NCBI RefSeq assembly: GCF_004364315.1
Contig: NZ_SOBR01000001.1
Location: 620,578 to 684,577 of the forward strand
Reading direction: 5' to 3'
DNA: 64,000 nt
Source of the DNA: Chromohalobacter marismortui
GTDB taxonomy: Bacteria > Pseudomonadota > Gammaproteobacteria > Pseudomonadales > Halomonadaceae
Shown here: one piece after another, positions 63,037-64,000 of the stretch
Layout: the number at the start of each line of letters is the position of its first letter
Numbering within the stretch: the first letter of the stretch is position 1
The notes under the pieces: generated by a model
What the model was told of the DNA's origin: nothing
Seen by the model: the letters and a program-made list of their open reading frames with translations, nothing else
Databases searched by the model: none
Made by a program: the position numbers and the translations under genes

Positions 63037-64000
63037 TTATTTGGCTAGGCCGACTTGTTCGACGATCTTGCCGAAACGCTCGTCCATGTCCGCCATCAAC
63101 TGGGCAAAGTCCTCGGCATTGCGCCATTCGGTGCCGAATCCTTGCTTGGCCATGAAGCCCTGATAGGTGTCGCTGTTGTAAGCAGCCTTCAGCGCGTCTT
63201 CGAGCGTTGCGACGACTTCGGGGTCCATCCCCTTGGGCCCGGCGATGCCGCGCCATTCGCCGATCTGATAGTCACTGCCGATGGCTTCCTGGACCGTGGG
63301 AACGTTGGGGAAGCTATCGAGTCGTTCGGGCGCCATGATGGCAAGGCTGTCGGCACGGCCGGCCTCGATCATCGAGCGGCCCTCGGGCACTGAGCTTGGC
63401 ACGATGTCGATGCCGCCGGCGGCGAGCTCGGTCATGGCGGGCGCTGCGCCCTGGCTGGGGATCCAGGTGACGCGGTCGGGCTCCATGCCCTGATCCATCA
63501 GGAAGCCAGCGAAGGCCAGATGCCAGACGCCGCCCTGGCCGGTGCCGGAGGCGTTATAGGTCCCCTTGGGTTGTTCGCGAACGGTCTTGACCAAGTCCTT
63601 GAGGTCGTCGAAGGGGCCGTCGGCGGCGACTTGGACGCCCGCGTAGTCGTAGTTGATCTGGGCGATGGGCGTGTAATCGCGGTAGGTGAGGTCGGTGAGA
63701 CCTTGCCAGTGCATCATGTTGATCTCGCCGGTGACGAGCCCGAGCGTGTAACCGTCCGGCGTGGCGCGAGCGATGGCGCTATGGCCTACCACACCGCTGC
63801 CACCGGTACGATTGACGACGTTGACCGTCTCGCCCAGTTGTTCTTCCATTGCCTTGGCGATGGTGCGTGCGGTGGCGTCGGTACCGCCGCCGGCGGCCCA
63901 TGGCACGATGATGGTAATGGGTTTCTCGGGATAGTCGGCGAGCGCCGGACCGGCGAGGGTGGTGAGCAGAACGGCGGTGCCGGCGAGGAGCGCTTTGTTG
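63037..64000 (-). CDS. tctC: Tripartite tricarboxylate transporter substrate-binding protein TctC (5' end outside window)
   Basis: The frame is open to the right edge; 320 codons are seen. Its upstream part reads as the end of a Sec signal peptide (LLTTLAGPALA) followed by DYPEKPITIIVPWAAGGGTD, the standard Bug/TctC mature start, so only a few N-terminal residues are missing. Further family features are GGSGVVGHSAIARATPDGYTLG and IPSQGAAPAMTELAAGGID. It is the first gene of the TctCBA operon in the window and binds an unknown carboxylate. Confidence 0.92.
   Translation of the reverse strand, partial: NKALLAGTAVLLTTLAGPALADYPEKPITIIVPWAAGGGTDATARTIAKAMEEQLGETVNVVNRTGGSGVVGHSAIARATPDGYTLGLVTGEINMMHWQGLTDLTYRDYTPIAQINYDYAGVQVAADGPFDDLKDLVKTVREQPKGTYNASGTGQGGVWHLAFAGFLMDQGMEPDRVTWIPSQGAAPAMTELAAGGIDIVPSSVPEGRSMIEAGRADSLAIMAPERLDSFPNVPTVQEAIGSDYQIGEWRGIAGPKGMDPEVVATLEDALKAAYNSDTYQGFMAKQGFGTEWRNAEDFAQLMADMDERFGKIVEQVGLAK

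Noticed and set aside
1-64000. CRISPR arrays, tRNA/rRNA genes, complete insertion sequences, prophage genes
   Set aside because: No regularly spaced repeats, no cloverleaf or rRNA signatures, and no complete transposase or phage structural genes were seen on either strand.

Overview
The window looks like chromosome of a high-G+C gammaproteobacterium. The combination of many TRAP and tripartite tricarboxylate transporters, acidic soluble proteins and a Wza/Wzc exopolysaccharide cluster fits a halophile of the Halomonadaceae (Halomonas/Chromohalobacter type). This assignment is an inference from gene content and composition; no rRNA or tRNA marker is present.

Layout. 1-2.1 kb: the tail of an Rpn/YhgA-type nuclease gene, a palindrome-bounded 131-bp intergenic element, an orphan Wzb-like tyrosine phosphatase, and an AT-richer two-gene toxin-antitoxin-like locus whose zeta-type toxin carries a single-base frameshift. 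2.1-8.3 kb: a LysR regulator convergent with a four-gene catabolic operon (DUF3100 membrane protein, M20 amidohydrolase, 3-hydroxyisobutyrate-dehydrogenase-like enzyme, aldehyde dehydrogenase). 8.5-26.9 kb: a Wzx/Wzy-type exopolysaccharide locus. It starts with a divergent Tat-exported beta-helix protein and an initiating sugar-phosphate transferase. An ops/JUMPstart-like element then precedes wza, wzc, a flippase, four GT4 glycosyltransferases, a polymerase candidate, an acyltransferase, a polysaccharide deacetylase and galE. 27-33.8 kb: signalling and amino-acid sensing (diguanylate cyclase, DadA-like oxidase, periplasmic binding protein directly followed by a chemoreceptor).

33.9-64 kb is a sugar and sugar-acid catabolic island. 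(a) Oxidative D-xylose genes (xylose dehydrogenase, sugar porter, lactonase) lie behind a perfect inverted repeat, close to a ROK/XylR-type repressor gene; a YejM/PbgA-like envelope gene sits between them. (b) A DctPQM TRAP transporter lies in one operon with a zinc 5-dehydrogenase, UxaA and UxaB, the right set to convert L-galactonate to 2-keto-3-deoxygluconate. (c) The enzymes of the non-phosphorylating L-fuconate/D-arabinonate route (dehydratase, SDR, FAH-type hydrolase) are split between two operons, with a second TRAP transporter and a GlcD-like flavin dehydrogenase. A FadR-type regulator lies between them and a shared 9-bp motif marks both its promoter region and that of operon (b). (d) A second UxaA-type dehydratase and an unusual double-winged-helix GntR regulator are followed by a TctCBA transporter operon with Ldh2-like and GarR-like dehydrogenases, which runs off the right edge.

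Evidence comes from reading the sequence and remembered family features only; no database search was run. Start codons were chosen from Shine-Dalgarno spacing and family N-termini.
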